This document shows positions 8,655 through 15,405 of a stretch of DNA of 23,089 nucleotides, in pieces. Each line of letters opens with the position of its first letter. Position 1 is the first letter of the stretch. The DNA comes from a virus: IMG/VR virus record IMGVR_UViG_3300045996_001607, positions 1-23,089 of that record; one strand, written 5' to 3'. The translations under genes were made by a program, and so were the position numbers. The notes under the pieces are model-generated. The model saw nothing but the letters and a program-made list of their open reading frames with translations, did no database searches and was not told the origin of the DNA.

Positions 8655-8860
8655 AGCGACTGATCGCGGCCGTGGCCGCAACCCTCGCGCTCGCCGGCGG
8701 AGTCGCTCAGGCGGCCGAGGCCTGCACCATCGGCTCATCCTACGAGTCGTACGCCTACTGCACGTCCAACCCCGGGGCCATCCTCATCACGTACACGTGT
8801 ACGGACGGCCACATCTACCGCGCGACGAACTGGCGGGTACTCTGGGGCTGCGGCGGCTAG
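8651..8860 (+). CDS. Small secreted cysteine-containing protein
   Basis: The ATG at 8651 follows GGAAGGAAGG and overlaps the upstream stop (ATGA), giving 69 residues. Residues 1 to about 22 form a typical Sec signal peptide (MKRLIAAVAATLALAGGVAQAAEA). The mature part is about 46 residues with four cysteines spaced as two possible disulphides, plus several aromatic residues (SYESYAYC, ATNWRVLWGC). No family is recognised. A short exported protein in a lysis cassette could act on the envelope or modify the infected cell surface. Confidence 0.72.
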   Translation: MKRLIAAVAATLALAGGVAQAAEACTIGSSYESYAYCTSNPGAILITYTCTDGHIYRATNWRVLWGCGG

Positions 8861-8863
8861 ACT
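8835..8863 (+). promoter_or_regulatory. Weak candidate promoter before the holin-like gene
   Basis: A TAGACT box at 8858-8863 overlaps the stop codon of the secreted-protein gene. The 5' leader that follows (GACGAAAGGA before ATG 8888) resembles the leaders of several other promoter-associated genes here. The -35 region (GGGTAC) is poor, so this is tentative. Confidence 0.25.
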
Positions 8864-8887
8864 GTCCGTAACGACGAAAGGAACACG

Positions 8888-9229
8888 ATGAGCACGGATC
8901 CATCAGTCAAGATCGAAAGCTCAAGCGGCCTGCTCGCGCGGAAGATCGCCGTCGGTGCCGGCATCGGCGCCCTGGCGTACTTCATCCCAGAGCTCCTGGA
9001 AATCGCCGACGCCCTGCGCGATGGCGACCCGGTGGACCTCTCGAGTGCCGCGCTCTCGTCCCTCCTGGGCGGAGTAATCGGCGCAGTGGTGCGCGGCGCC
9101 CTGGCAGTCGGCCCGTGGAACCTCGCCGGCCCGACGGACTCGCTTCACACGCTCGGCAGGGATCGCCCGACGACCGTGGTCGTCGACGAAGATCCCGAGT
9201 CGCTCGAAGTCACCGAGCACGCCGGCTAA
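8888..9229 (+). CDS. Two-helix membrane protein, candidate holin
   Basis: This 113-residue protein starts at ATG 8888 with GAAAGGA upstream. It has two hydrophobic segments, about residues 19-38 (KIAVGAGIGALAYFIPELL) and 52-74 (SSAALSSLLGGVIGAVVRGALAV), separated by an acidic turn, and a charged C-terminal tail rich in Asp/Glu. Size, topology and position as the last late gene fit a holin, which would release or activate a lytic enzyme by permeabilising the membrane. No endolysin gene is adjacent; the TIM-barrel (9773-10696) and RlpA-like (18921-19286) proteins are the only wall-active candidates in the window. The terminator at 9252-9293 follows. Confidence 0.75.
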   Translation: MSTDPSVKIESSSGLLARKIAVGAGIGALAYFIPELLEIADALRDGDPVDLSSAALSSLLGGVIGAVVRGALAVGPWNLAGPTDSLHTLGRDRPTTVVVDEDPESLEVTEHAG

Positions 9230-9251
9230 CCCCGTTCGCGCGCGCAACACG

Positions 9252-9293
9252 ACTGGCCCGGGGGTTTCCTCCTTTCCCCCCGGGCCAGTTTCG
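9252..9293 (+). terminator. Hairpin terminator at the end of the late operon
   Basis: A perfect 13-bp GC-rich stem (ACTGGCCCGGGGG at 9252-9264 with its complement at 9277-9289) encloses a 12-base pyrimidine-rich loop and runs into a short T tract (TTTCG). It lies between converging genes and probably stops plus-strand late transcription. The minus strand lacks a good T tract, so termination in that direction is likely weaker. Confidence 0.85.
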
Positions 9294-9302
9294 ACCGTGG
9301 TG

Positions 9303-9710
9303 TTAGGGACGGTCGAAGTTCGGGACGATCGTCTCAGGCTTGAAGATGACGCGGTAGCGCGTCACTGAGACGTTCTGCGCCTTGCCCTGCTCGACGAAGT
9401 ACGAGACGTTGTCAGAGAGGCCGAGGAAGTGCTTCTTGAATCCCTGCGACGTCTTGCACGTGACCTCGAGCGCACCCTGCACGCCCGTGCTACCCGCCTC
9501 GATGGAGCAGAGGCCCTCGATGACGAGCAGGTACTTGTCGGTGATGCCGTTGAAGAACACGATCCTCCGCTCGACCTCGAACTGCTCCGCGGCCTTGCTG
9601 AGGTTCTTGGACGCGACGTCTGCGTCCGACTCGAAACAGCCCGCCGTCAGGAACGGGATCGGCAGCAGCATGGAGGCCACCACCAGGAGGTACGCGATGC
9701 GAGCCTTCAT
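9303..9710 (-). CDS. Phage lipoprotein (beta-sandwich type)
   Basis: From the ATG at 9710 the product has 135 residues. It has a signal peptide (MKARIAYLLVVASMLLPIPF) and a lipobox LTAGC with Cys25 as the lipidated residue, so it should be anchored outside the cytoplasmic membrane. The mature part is beta-rich, ending VTRYRVIFKPETIVPNFDRP, similar to proteins commonly labelled beta-sandwich lipoproteins in actinophages. The leader CGACCGAAAGGGGAACC precedes the start, and a near-consensus promoter (9741-9769) lies just upstream, so it can be expressed apart from the long operon. Surface lipoproteins of phages often cause superinfection exclusion; that role here is inference. Confidence 0.85.
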   Translation of the reverse strand: MKARIAYLLVVASMLLPIPFLTAGCFESDADVASKNLSKAAEQFEVERRIVFFNGITDKYLLVIEGLCSIEAGSTGVQGALEVTCKTSQGFKKHFLGLSDNVSYFVEQGKAQNVSVTRYRVIFKPETIVPNFDRP

Positions 9711-9740
9711 GGTTCCCCTTTCGGTCGATTGCTTGGCAGA

Positions 9741-9769
9741 ACCGTACCACGCCGGCACGGCCCTGTCAA
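9741..9769 (-). promoter_or_regulatory. Near-consensus sigma70 promoter for the lipoprotein gene
   Basis: Reading the minus strand, TTGACA (9769-9764), a 17-bp spacer and TACGGT (9746-9741) precede the lipoprotein start by about 30 bases. Unlike the main early promoters, the spacer lacks the TCCGACCC element. The -35 box lies directly outside the stop codon of the upstream TIM-barrel gene. Confidence 0.75.
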
Positions 9770-9772
9770 GTC

Positions 9773-10696
9773 CTACGCGCCGATCGAATCGAGCAGCGCG
9801 TCCACCTTCGGCTGAATCTCCGGGTACCGCGTCCGGTCAAGGGCGATCCGCTTGCAGTGCGGGATCCGGCCGTTCTCGGGGACAGCCTTGCCGATCGAGC
9901 GCAGGCCGTCCTCCCACTGCACCGCCGCCTCGATGATCTTCGCCCACGCAAGCTCGTTCAACTGCGCGACGGTGAGCGGGGCGACCTTCGCCGTGAGCGT
10001 GACGGCCTGGAGCGTGGTGATGCTCGTCCCCGACTGCTCGGCGGCCCACACCCAGACGCCGGAGACGTTGCCGGGGTTCGTCCGGAACCAGTCGACGTCG
10101 CGCCCGAGCGTCTTGTCGCCGAGGCCGATCACTGACGGGGCGGGGATGCCGTCCTGTCGGAGGTACGGCACGACGCGCTCCATCCCGTAGGTGAAGCCGT
10201 GGAAGTCGTAGCCCTCGGGAATGAACGTGACGCCGAGCTTTCGGCACGTCTCCGCGCCGCTGTTCAGCGTGGCGCCCGGGAAGCCGACCTCGGAGAACCC
10301 GAAGCTGACGATCGCGAGCGGGAACGTGATCCCGAGCTCGGCCTGCACGCCTCGGATGTACGCCTCGGTCATCGCGGCGACGTTCCAGCCGGCGAGCCAG
10401 TAGAGCTCCGTGTCGGCGATGTAGAACTCGAGCTTGTGCTTGCGCACGCGCGCGACGGTGATCGCGACGTCGGCGGCGACGTCCGGGCCATTGACGCCCC
10501 ATCCGCCGTGGCCGGCGAAGCCCATGGTGTTCTTGATCTGCGTGAAGGCGGCGTTGTTCGCCGCGGTAGAGGCGTTGTCGCCGCCGTGGACGTGAAGCTG
10601 GTGGGCGACGGCGGTCACACCGCCGCTCCTGAGAAGGTCCGGCGACGCGGCGCCCGCGTTCACAAGGAACGCTCCCTTGCGTTCAAACATCGTCAT
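9773..10696 (-). CDS. TIM-barrel, glycoside hydrolase-like protein of unknown function
   Basis: The product has 307 residues from ATG 10696, which follows GGAAGGAG and overlaps the DNA polymerase stop (ATGA). Eight beta strands can be followed in order: GAFLVNAG, AVAHQLHV, MGFAGHGGWG, LEFYIADTELYW, LAIVSFGFSEVG, VTFIPEGYDF, SVIGLGDKTL and VSGVWVWAAEQ. This is the pattern of a TIM barrel. The Asp/Glu pair at the end of strand 4 (ADTE) is placed as in many glycosidases, including GH25-type lysozymes. It ends with a helical region. No signal peptide is present. Possible roles are endolysin, virion glycosidase or an unrelated barrel enzyme; its place next to the polymerase gene does not decide. 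Family-level identity is not certain. Confidence 0.75.
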   Translation of the reverse strand: MTMFERKGAFLVNAGAASPDLLRSGGVTAVAHQLHVHGGDNASTAANNAAFTQIKNTMGFAGHGGWGVNGPDVAADVAITVARVRKHKLEFYIADTELYWLAGWNVAAMTEAYIRGVQAELGITFPLAIVSFGFSEVGFPGATLNSGAETCRKLGVTFIPEGYDFHGFTYGMERVVPYLRQDGIPAPSVIGLGDKTLGRDVDWFRTNPGNVSGVWVWAAEQSGTSITTLQAVTLTAKVAPLTVAQLNELAWAKIIEAAVQWEDGLRSIGKAVPENGRIPHCKRIALDRTRYPEIQPKVDALLDSIGA

Positions 10697-13053
10697 GCGC
10701 ACTCCTTCCACGTTCGTCCGGTTTCGAGCTCGACCTTGAAGGGTACCTCCACCGCAGGGCGCCCACGCTCATGCACGAACGCCGGCACGTCGACCTCCAT
10801 GATCTGCTGCATGCGTTCCTTGACCTCGTCGACGACCTCGTCCCGTGCCATCACGAGGATTGAGTCATGGACAGTGAGCAAGACCTGCGCGTACTCTTCG
10901 TTGAACTGCTGATCCATCATCGTCACGGCGATCGTCGTCATCTGTCCGGCGAGGCCTTGGATCGGCGTGTTCACTGCCTGCCGCTCGATGGAGCTCGCGT
11001 CCCACGGAAGCAGGAGCGGGAACCGCCGGCGGAACCCGAGCAGGTTCTCGACGAACTTCTGCTTACGGCCGATCGCCTTCTGCTTGCGGATCCAGGCGTA
11101 CAGGCCGGAGAACTTGCGCTCGAACGCGCGCTGGAACGTGCGGATCTGGTTCTCCGTCCACACCTGCTGACCGCTCTCAGCAAGATTCGTCATGACCTCG
11201 CTCTTCGCCAGACCGGCCGGGGACAGACCGTAGATCGAACCGAAGCTGACGGTCTTCGCGAGCACGCGCTCGGCCTTGGTCACCTGCTCCTTCGGCTTGC
11301 CCCAAAGTGCGAACGCGACCTCCTGGTGGACGTCGCCGTCCTCCTGGAACGTCTTCACGAGGGTCGGGTCGCCCGAGTAAGAACCAGCAGCGACCCGGAG
11401 CTCAAGCTGCGAGTAGTCCGCGGCAATCAACGTCCAGCCCTCGAGCGCGATGAAGCCTTCCATCACGTCGGGCGGGATGTTCTGGAGGTTCGGCTTGGCC
11501 ATCGACACGCGCCCCGTCTCGGTGCCGTGCAGACGAACCTCCCCGCGCACGCGGCCGTCGGGGTCGATCTTGTCGAGGATCCCCTTGACGTACGTCGCGC
11601 GCGTCTTCGCGTCCTTGCGCCACTCGAGCAGCGTGTCGATCATGCCGGCGACCTCGGGGCGCGCCTTGCGCACGTCGCGCGCGAGCGTCTTGAGGACATC
11701 CTTCTCGGTCGACGGGGCATCGGTCTTCCGCTTCCAGTCGTTCTTCGAGGCGATGATCGGCAGCCCCAGGTCCTCGTACAGGACCTCGCGGAGCTCGTTC
11801 GGCGAGCTCGGGCGGAACTCGTCTTTGCCGGTCAGCGCGAACGCCGTCTCGCGGAGCTCGACAAGCTGCGCGTCGATCGCGGTGTTGAGCTCATCCAGCT
11901 TGCGCTCGAAGAACGCGCGGTTCACCGGCACGCCGCGCCGCTCAATGTTCGAGAAGGCGATGGCCGCCGGCACGTACACGTCCTCGAGCAGTGGCCGCAG
12001 CTTCGGCGACTCGTCCTCGAGCTCGCGCAGCTTGAGCGGGTAGAGCATCGCCGTGTACGTCGTGTCGAGCGCCTGGTACACGCAGAGCTCTTCGAACATC
12101 TCCTGCTGCGTGGTCGGCAGCGTCTCGGGGTCGAGCCACTCCTTCAAGAACTTGCCCATGTCGATGCCGTAGTCACCGGCGTCGAAGTGCTTGCGCGCGA
12201 GCTCCTTGAGCCCGTGCGCCTTGAACTTGCCACCGCGCTCGTCGTGCAGGTACGACGCGAGCATGGTGTCGGACAGCTTGGAGTGGTGGCGGTTCAGGCC
12301 GGGGAACGCCTGCATCAGGTGCTTGTAGTCGAACTTGAGGTTGTGGAAGACGAGCACGCCGGGGTAGTTCTCGAGATACCAACGCGCGGCCTCGCTCGGC
12401 CCTTCGAAGATGATCGAGTGGCCAAGCTCGTCGGAAATTCCGATTGTCAGAATTTCCGACTCAAGTCCCAGGCCCGTCGTCTCGATGTCTCCGCCCAGGT
12501 GTGAGGCGTTCCACAACCCCGCGACCGAAGTGTTCTCGTCGACGAGCCACCGCTGCGCCTGCTCTGCCGTCGCGTCACGCGTCACACGGGTAACAACGGG
12601 AGCGGGAGTTGGGAGAGGCCGGTCGTTGTCGTGCAGCTTCGCCAGGTCGAACGAGAAGTCCCGGAACCAGTCGGCGTCCGAGAAGCACGTGCGCGGCGTG
12701 AACGTCGCAATCGCGTAGTGGCCTGCCTCGGTCATCATCCCGCGTCCGCGGATCTTCGTGATCGGCGGAGACTTCGGGAGGCCGAAGTATGCCGCGATGG
12801 GGAGTGCGCCCAGGAACAGGATCTTGTCGACGTAGGCCGCCTCCGCACGTAGGCGGTCAGTCTCCGCGTTCCAATCCTTGGCCTTGAGTTTCCCGAGCGC
12901 GTCCCCGTCGAGCTTCTCGTCGACGACGCTAGTGATCTGCACGTCCTGCGGCTGGAACCCAACGGCCTCGAGCGTGCGCATCAGCAGCGCGCCGGCAGTG
13001 CGCGTGCCGTACAGCGGGAGCGGGTAGTCGTGAATGACGAGCAGCTTGCTCAA
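10693..13053 (-). CDS. Family A DNA polymerase with 3'-5' exonuclease and uracil-DNA-glycosylase-like N-terminal domain
   Basis: The 786-residue protein is probably the replicative polymerase. Residues 1-145 resemble the fold of UDG families 4/5 (YGTRTAGALLMRTLEAVGF; KILFLGALPIAAYFGL; PITKIRGRG), but the usual GExPG and HPS motifs appear as HDYP and TPR, so glycosylase activity is doubtful. The proofreading domain has DIETTGL (Asp189, Glu191), HNLKFD (Asp242) and YQALD (Asp330). The polymerase domain has motif A DYSQLELR (Asp546), motif B RVLAKTVSFGSIYG (Lys600, Phe604) and motif C HDS (729-731) where HDE is usual. The start is a TTG at 13053 that overlaps the upstream stop, pointing to translational coupling; no strong Shine-Dalgarno is seen. 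The stop overlaps the TIM-barrel gene. Confidence 0.95.
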   Translation of the reverse strand: MSKLLVIHDYPLPLYGTRTAGALLMRTLEAVGFQPQDVQITSVVDEKLDGDALGKLKAKDWNAETDRLRAEAAYVDKILFLGALPIAAYFGLPKSPPITKIRGRGMMTEAGHYAIATFTPRTCFSDADWFRDFSFDLAKLHDNDRPLPTPAPVVTRVTRDATAEQAQRWLVDENTSVAGLWNASHLGGDIETTGLGLESEILTIGISDELGHSIIFEGPSEAARWYLENYPGVLVFHNLKFDYKHLMQAFPGLNRHHSKLSDTMLASYLHDERGGKFKAHGLKELARKHFDAGDYGIDMGKFLKEWLDPETLPTTQQEMFEELCVYQALDTTYTAMLYPLKLRELEDESPKLRPLLEDVYVPAAIAFSNIERRGVPVNRAFFERKLDELNTAIDAQLVELRETAFALTGKDEFRPSSPNELREVLYEDLGLPIIASKNDWKRKTDAPSTEKDVLKTLARDVRKARPEVAGMIDTLLEWRKDAKTRATYVKGILDKIDPDGRVRGEVRLHGTETGRVSMAKPNLQNIPPDVMEGFIALEGWTLIAADYSQLELRVAAGSYSGDPTLVKTFQEDGDVHQEVAFALWGKPKEQVTKAERVLAKTVSFGSIYGLSPAGLAKSEVMTNLAESGQQVWTENQIRTFQRAFERKFSGLYAWIRKQKAIGRKQKFVENLLGFRRRFPLLLPWDASSIERQAVNTPIQGLAGQMTTIAVTMMDQQFNEEYAQVLLTVHDSILVMARDEVVDEVKERMQQIMEVDVPAFVHERGRPAVEVPFKVELETGRTWKECA

Positions 13054-13232
13054 GGCGCCATCACGCTCGCTGCTCGGTCGACGTCCCGCTCGATTGCCTC
13101 GGCCCGGTCGCGTAGGCGCTTGGCCAACTTCAACTGTGCGTCAGCGGCGCTCATGTTCGACGATTCCTCACACACTGCCTGCGCGGTCCACGTCGTCTTG
13201 TTGGTTACTGTGATGTCTGCGAGCCTGCTCAT
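13050..13232 (-). CDS. Small hypothetical helical protein upstream of DNA polymerase
   Basis: The ATG at 13232 overlaps the previous stop (ATGA) and follows AGGGGAACC, giving 60 residues. The N-terminal half (MSRLADITVTNKTTWTAQAVCEESS) may form strands; the C-terminal half (AQLKLAKRLRDRAEAIERDVDRAA) is a charged amphipathic helix. It ends in an overlap with the TTG start of the polymerase, so the two are probably co-translated. No family is recognised. Confidence 0.65.
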   Translation of the reverse strand: MSRLADITVTNKTTWTAQAVCEESSNMSAADAQLKLAKRLRDRAEAIERDVDRAASVMAP

Positions 13233-13444
13233 AGCTTGGTTCCCCTCACTTCCTCTTCGGTTTCGATTGTCTCGACCTTGCCGTCGCACCAGAGACAGCG
13301 GTACTCCCCGTAACGCGGGCGCCACGAGGCGAGGATGATCGCGGTCGAGCGGAAGCCTTCGACGTGCCGCTTGGCTGGACACTCACGGTTGCGGCAGATC
13401 GACGTGAGTGCGATGTGCTCCACATCGGGCGCCTCGTCAGTCAC
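13229..13444 (-). CDS. Small zinc-finger-like protein
   Basis: The GTG at 13444 overlaps the upstream stop (GTGA), giving 71 residues. Two cysteine pairs, CRNREC near residue 17 and CLWC near residue 50, are spaced as in a small zinc ribbon, and the segment between them is beta-like (STAIILASWRPRYGEYR). The C-terminus is acidic. It could bind nucleic acid or protein; the family is not recognised. Confidence 0.7.
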   Translation of the reverse strand: MTDEAPDVEHIALTSICRNRECPAKRHVEGFRSTAIILASWRPRYGEYRCLWCDGKVETIETEEEVRGTKL

Positions 13445-13854
13445 TGTCGCCCTGCCGCCCGCATGAGCTCTTGGCGTGTGTCAGCGCGCTGCTGTTCCCG
13501 CAGACGCTCACGCACGTACTCGGCGCCGTTCAGGTTGAACATGATCGCGGCAGCGTGGTCTTCGTCGTCGTCGCCGCGAAGGTACTGGCGCGCGTGGCGC
13601 GCGAAGCCTTCGAGGAACCGCTCGAGGTCCTCTTCGGTGCAGGCGTTCATCCAGTTGCGCTTGCCCTTGCGCTCGGCCGCGTTGGTCAGGAGCTCGGCCC
13701 ATCGATCGAACATCGGTCCGTCCATCGCGAGCCGGTAGTCGACCTTGCCCTCAGTCGACCCGCGAATCATCCCAGACGGATGCTGGACGTCGTCGGGATG
13801 GACGCGACGCTCACCTACTTCACGTACCCAGGCCTCGTGGTCAGCAGCACCCAT
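13441..13854 (-). CDS. dATP/dGTP diphosphohydrolase N-terminal-domain-like protein (DUF5664 type)
   Basis: The product has 137 residues from ATG 13854 (AAAGGA upstream). It carries the pattern of the actinophage dATP/dGTP diphosphohydrolase N-terminal family: GMIRGSTEGKVDYRLAMDGPMF at residues 28-49, RNWMNA at 66-71, RFLEGFARHARQYLRGDDDEDHAAAIMFNLNGAEYVR at 79-114, with conserved Asp97, Glu98 and His100 probably binding metal. Members are linked to phage nucleotide pools, hydrolysing purine deoxynucleoside triphosphates; the biochemical role of this branch is less certain. It sits between the ssDNA-binding protein and polymerase genes, supporting a replication role. A large hairpin (13877-13912) precedes it. 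Confidence 0.8.
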   Translation of the reverse strand: MGAADHEAWVREVGERRVHPDDVQHPSGMIRGSTEGKVDYRLAMDGPMFDRWAELLTNAAERKGKRNWMNACTEEDLERFLEGFARHARQYLRGDDDEDHAAAIMFNLNGAEYVRERLREQQRADTRQELMRAAGRQ

Positions 13855-13876
13855 GCGGGATCCTTTCGTTCGGGGC

Positions 13877-13912
13877 GGGGGGAGCCGAGTGCTAGTGGGA
13901 TCGGCTCCCCCC
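13877..13912. terminator. Perfect 12-bp hairpin between two minus-strand genes
   Basis: GGGGGGAGCCGA (13877-13888) and its exact complement (13901-13912) enclose a 12-base loop. On the minus strand it falls between the ssDNA-binding gene and the diphosphohydrolase gene, and no T tract follows. It could act as a partial terminator, an RNA processing site or an mRNA stabiliser that lets the ssDNA-binding protein be made in excess. Confidence 0.55.
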
Positions 13913-13929
13913 TCGCTCTCTGGAGAGAG

Positions 13930-14424
13930 TTACTTGAACGCCTTGCCGCCGGCGCGGGTCTGCGCCTTCTCGCCCTCGGCGGTCTTGCGCGGTGACGTCT
14001 GCGGGTTGATCGCGATGAGCGTCTCGACGTCGTTCTTGTCGTTCCCCTGGTAGTCCTTGACCTTCACGACAGCCTTGGCAGGGAGTCCCACGAGCGCGGG
14101 CTTGACGACGATGCGCTCGTCACCGTCCTCTTCGACCTCGAACTGGATGTTCTCTTCGAAGATCCCGAGGTTCTCGAAGACCTCCTTCATGCGCCAGAGC
14201 GCCTTCGGATGGAACGAGCTCGTGAACCAGAGCAGGCGCCCCTCCGCGTCGGCTTCGACGCCGTCCGGCGTCTCGGTGACCTCGAGCGTGTAGTTGAGGT
14301 ACGGGTACTCGGACTTCTGCGAGTCGCGCAGCACCACCTTCGTGATGACGATGGGGTACTCGCCCGCCGGCAGGACCTCGAACCCTCCCTCGACGTCGCT
14401 GAAATCGACGTTGATGCTTGTCAT
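13930..14424 (-). CDS. DUF669-type single-stranded DNA-binding protein
   Basis: This 164-residue protein starts at ATG 14424, after GACCGAAAGGAAGG. Residues 1-115 fit the phage DUF669 family (FSDVEGGFEVLPAGEYPIVITKVVLRDS, then a QKSEYPYLNYTLEVTE strand pair), a group thought to act as ssDNA-binding proteins in replication and recombination. The C-terminal 45 residues are polar and probably flexible (TSPRKTAEGEKAQTRAGGKAFK) and end basic, not acidic as in cellular SSB. The AAA ATPase and Cas4-like exonuclease genes lie upstream in the same transcript, forming a recombination-replication set. A candidate promoter lies directly before it (14452-14471). Confidence 0.85.
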   Translation of the reverse strand: MTSINVDFSDVEGGFEVLPAGEYPIVITKVVLRDSQKSEYPYLNYTLEVTETPDGVEADAEGRLLWFTSSFHPKALWRMKEVFENLGIFEENIQFEVEEDGDERIVVKPALVGLPAKAVVKVKDYQGNDKNDVETLIAINPQTSPRKTAEGEKAQTRAGGKAFK

Positions 14425-14451
14425 GCGAACCCTTCCTTTCGGTCGTCGTAC

Positions 14452-14471
14452 AGGTTAGCGCCTGGGTCGGA
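14452..14471 (-). promoter_or_regulatory. Candidate promoter/operator copy before the ssDNA-binding gene
   Basis: On the minus strand TCCGACCCAGG (14471-14461) lies 3 bp upstream of TAACCT (14457-14452), the same geometry as in the divergent promoter at 19527-19588. The -35 position (GGCGTC) is poor, so expression may need an activator bound at the TCCGACCC element, or the site may only be a binding site. Confidence 0.4.
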
Positions 14472-14694
14472 CGGGACGCCCACGGCGCGGCGCGCGATCG
14501 AGCTCGTCGAACAGCCCGATGGCACGCTGCTGGTTGCGAAGCGCCTGGCCTGCGACACGCGCGGCGATCAGCATGAAGAGCGCTTGGACCGCGGTGAGCG
14601 TCCCGCCGATGATCGTGAGGATGATGCCGATCGTGTCGTACGACGTGGCTAGCCACGCGATCAGGCCGGCGATCAGAATGAGAACCGGGATCAT
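14455..14694 (-). CDS. Small membrane protein with two transmembrane segments
   Basis: The product has 79 residues from ATG 14694 (GAGGCAAGC upstream). Hydrophobic segments lie at about residues 3-17 (PVLILIAGLIAWLAT) and 22-47 (IGIILTIIGGTLTAVQALFMLIAARV). The C-terminus is strongly basic (APRRGRPVRPRR). The gene starts 9 bases after the ATPase gene. Size and topology are holin-like, but the position within the replication operon argues for another membrane role. No family is recognised. Confidence 0.7.
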   Translation of the reverse strand: MIPVLILIAGLIAWLATSYDTIGIILTIIGGTLTAVQALFMLIAARVAGQALRNQQRAIGLFDELDRAPRRGRPVRPRR

Positions 14695-14703
14695 GCTTGC
14701 CTC

Positions 14704-15405
14704 CTATTCGTCGAAGCCGAGCGCGTCGAAGATCGACGTGATCGTCGGGTTGTCGATTTCATCGGGCGGGGGTACGCCGTATGGCATACGCACCTTCGTC
14801 CGGATCTTCGCGTAGTTGTTCAGCAGCAGCGAGCGGTACGTCTCGCCCTCGTCGTTCGTCGCGAGCGCGAGGTAGCCAGAGAGCGAGAGCATCCCCGGAA
14901 TCTCGTACGCCATCTTGCCGCTGAACGACGGGACAGTGATGCGTCCCTCGCGCGGATCCGTCTCTTCCTTCGAGTGCGCGGTGAAGAACACGTGCATCGG
15001 CAGGTCGCGGAACTCGCGAACGAACCGGCGCATCTGGATCATCGCCTTGCCGTAGTCCTGGATCTGCAACGCGTCCTTGTCCTTGCGCCGGCCAGCCTCG
15101 TCGTCGAGGATCGTGAGCAGCGCGCCGATGTGCGTCTCCGCAGCGGAGTCGACGCCCGTGCTCTTGAAGCCCTCGTCGTTCGCCTGGAGGCGCGCGAACT
15201 CCGTGTTGTAGTCCTGCCAGTTGCGCACGTGCGCGACGACCCAATCCGTTCCCTCCCCGGGCATGCCGGCGAGCGAGTCGGTTCCGCCCTCGAAGTCGAG
15301 GATGAGGATCGGCGCCGTGCGCTCGTCCTGCGCCGCGGTCCCGATAAGCACGGTCTTGCCGTGCCCCGGCGGACCGAAGTACAGGTGATTCGCGTAGCGT
15401 TTCAT
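14704..15405 (-). CDS. Sak4-like RecA-fold ATPase (phage nucleotide-binding protein)
   Basis: This 233-residue protein has a Walker A motif GPPGHGKT at residues 11-18, a strand ending LILDFEGG that suits Walker B or the following switch, and a later TGVDSAAET segment. The arrangement matches the AAA_24/Sak4-like ATPases found in phage recombination modules, which bind ssDNA and promote annealing or strand exchange together with an exonuclease and an SSB. The neighbours fit: the Cas4-like exonuclease gene upstream overlaps by one base (TGATG) and a DUF669 protein lies downstream. Function is inferred from family and context. Confidence 0.87.
   Translation of the reverse strand: MKRYANHLYFGPPGHGKTVLIGTAAQDERTAPILILDFEGGTDSLAGMPGEGTDWVVAHVRNWQDYNTEFARLQANDEGFKSTGVDSAAETHIGALLTILDDEAGRRKDKDALQIQDYGKAMIQMRRFVREFRDLPMHVFFTAHSKEETDPREGRITVPSFSGKMAYEIPGMLSLSGYLALATNDEGETYRSLLLNNYAKIRTKVRMPYGVPPPDEIDNPTITSIFDALGFDE

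Noticed and set aside
10867-12504. A 545-codon plus-strand frame opposite the DNA polymerase gene
   Set aside because: The polymerase frame carries all catalytic motifs; the opposite frame is low-complexity Leu/Arg/Val-rich sequence that mirrors polymerase codons.
13441-13854. A 2-aminoadenine (Z) DNA system suggested by the diphosphohydrolase-like protein and unusual family A polymerase
   Set aside because: No PurZ or HD-type dATPase is visible in the window and this diphosphohydrolase family is widespread in ordinary actinophages. It would need PurZ elsewhere in the genome.
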